The position numbers were made by a program, and so were the translations under genes. Source: Rickettsia typhi (GTDB lineage: Bacteria > Pseudomonadota > Alphaproteobacteria > Rickettsiales > UBA1997). From it: a DNA stretch of 15,569 nucleotides. The DNA is taken from NCBI GenBank assembly GCA_945903615.1, contig CAMDOL010000021.1, positions 1 to 15,569 on the forward strand, written 5' to 3'. The notes beneath the pieces are model-generated. The model did no database searches and was not told where the DNA came from. It saw only the letters and a list, made by a program, of their open reading frames with translations. Below, one piece after another: positions 15,345 to 15,569 of this stretch (position 1 is the stretch's first letter; each line of letters starts with the position of its first letter).

Positions 15345-15569
15345 CCGTCGGTTAAAACCGACGGATTTGAACGATCTGTTAAAAAGGGCTTTAGCCCAAC
15401 ACCAATAAAATGTAAGGCTAAAGCCATTACTGTCCGGTTAACTTTTTTGCTGTTAATTACCGTCGGTTTTAACCGACGGATAGAACTAACTAAAATAAGG
15501 GCTTTAGCCCAATACTTCTGATGTCGGGCTAAAGCCCAGTTTTTCTTAATCTCTTAACCGTCGGTTAAA
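15345..15569. repeat. Array of two alternating palindrome motifs (REP-like), continuing past the window
   Basis: Motif A is CCGTCGGTTAAAACCGACGG at 15345-15364, its reverse-complement form with TT centre at 15460-15479, and a cut copy starting at 15558. Motif B is GGGCTTTAGCCC at 15386-15397 and 15499-15510, each followed by an inverted partner (a decayed AGGCTAAAGCCA at 15415-15426 and an exact GGGCTAAAGCCC at 15526-15537). The order is A, B, B', A', B, B', A. Motif spacing is about 98-115 nt, and the sequence between motifs is not conserved. No coding potential. The motifs resemble REP-type elements known from many bacteria. Confidence 0.88.

Noticed and set aside
15345..15569. CRISPR array
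   Set aside because: Repeats are short palindromes of two different kinds, orientation alternates, spacing is irregular (about 98-115 nt) and there are no cas genes.

Overview
The window is AT-rich bacterial chromosome, most likely from an alphaproteobacterium of, or close to, the order Rickettsiales. Three things point that way: a stand-alone pyruvate dehydrogenase E2 with one lipoyl domain, a VirD4 coupling protein with rickettsial-type composition, and a PpiD-type chaperone directly upstream of trpE, an order I associate with Alphaproteobacteria. Unlike host-restricted Rickettsia, it keeps tryptophan (trpE) and histidine (hisF) biosynthesis genes and meso-DAP-type murE. This suggests a less reduced or extracellular relative. 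The taxonomy is inference from protein character only.

Layout. 1-149: end of a palindromic miniature repeat. 283-4998 (minus): murE, then a 1106-aa fusion of a GltD/NfnB-like and a PyrK/NfnA-like flavoprotein, with the murE stop codon directly abutting the next ATG. 5153-8537 (plus): ppiD and trpE overlapping by 11 nt. 8520-9197 (minus): a HAD phosphatase converging on trpE. 9348-10589 (plus): pdhC, preceded by a perfect 38-bp palindrome. 10696-11055 (plus): a small unrecognised membrane-anchored protein. 11187-12309 (minus): prfB, which needs the classical programmed +1 frameshift. 12621-13394 (plus): hisF. 13511-15322 (plus): virD4. 15341-15569: an array of nested palindromes running off the window.

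The genes are mostly housekeeping: peptidoglycan precursor synthesis, envelope protein folding, tryptophan and histidine synthesis, pyruvate oxidation, translation termination. One type IV secretion component stands alone in the visible context. The most unusual content is in the intergenic repeats. One miniature element family (ends AGGAACCTCTGAACAAC) occurs as two full-length copies, one internally deleted copy and one terminus. A second palindrome type supplies the hisF stop codon, and the miniature-element terminus supplies the virD4 stop codon. A third, 38-bp palindrome is flanked by 5-bp direct repeats, and a fourth, two-motif palindrome array closes the window. No transposase, tRNA, rRNA or CRISPR array is visible. 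I did not find a new multi-gene system; the repeat ecology and the flavoprotein fusion are the items most worth following up.
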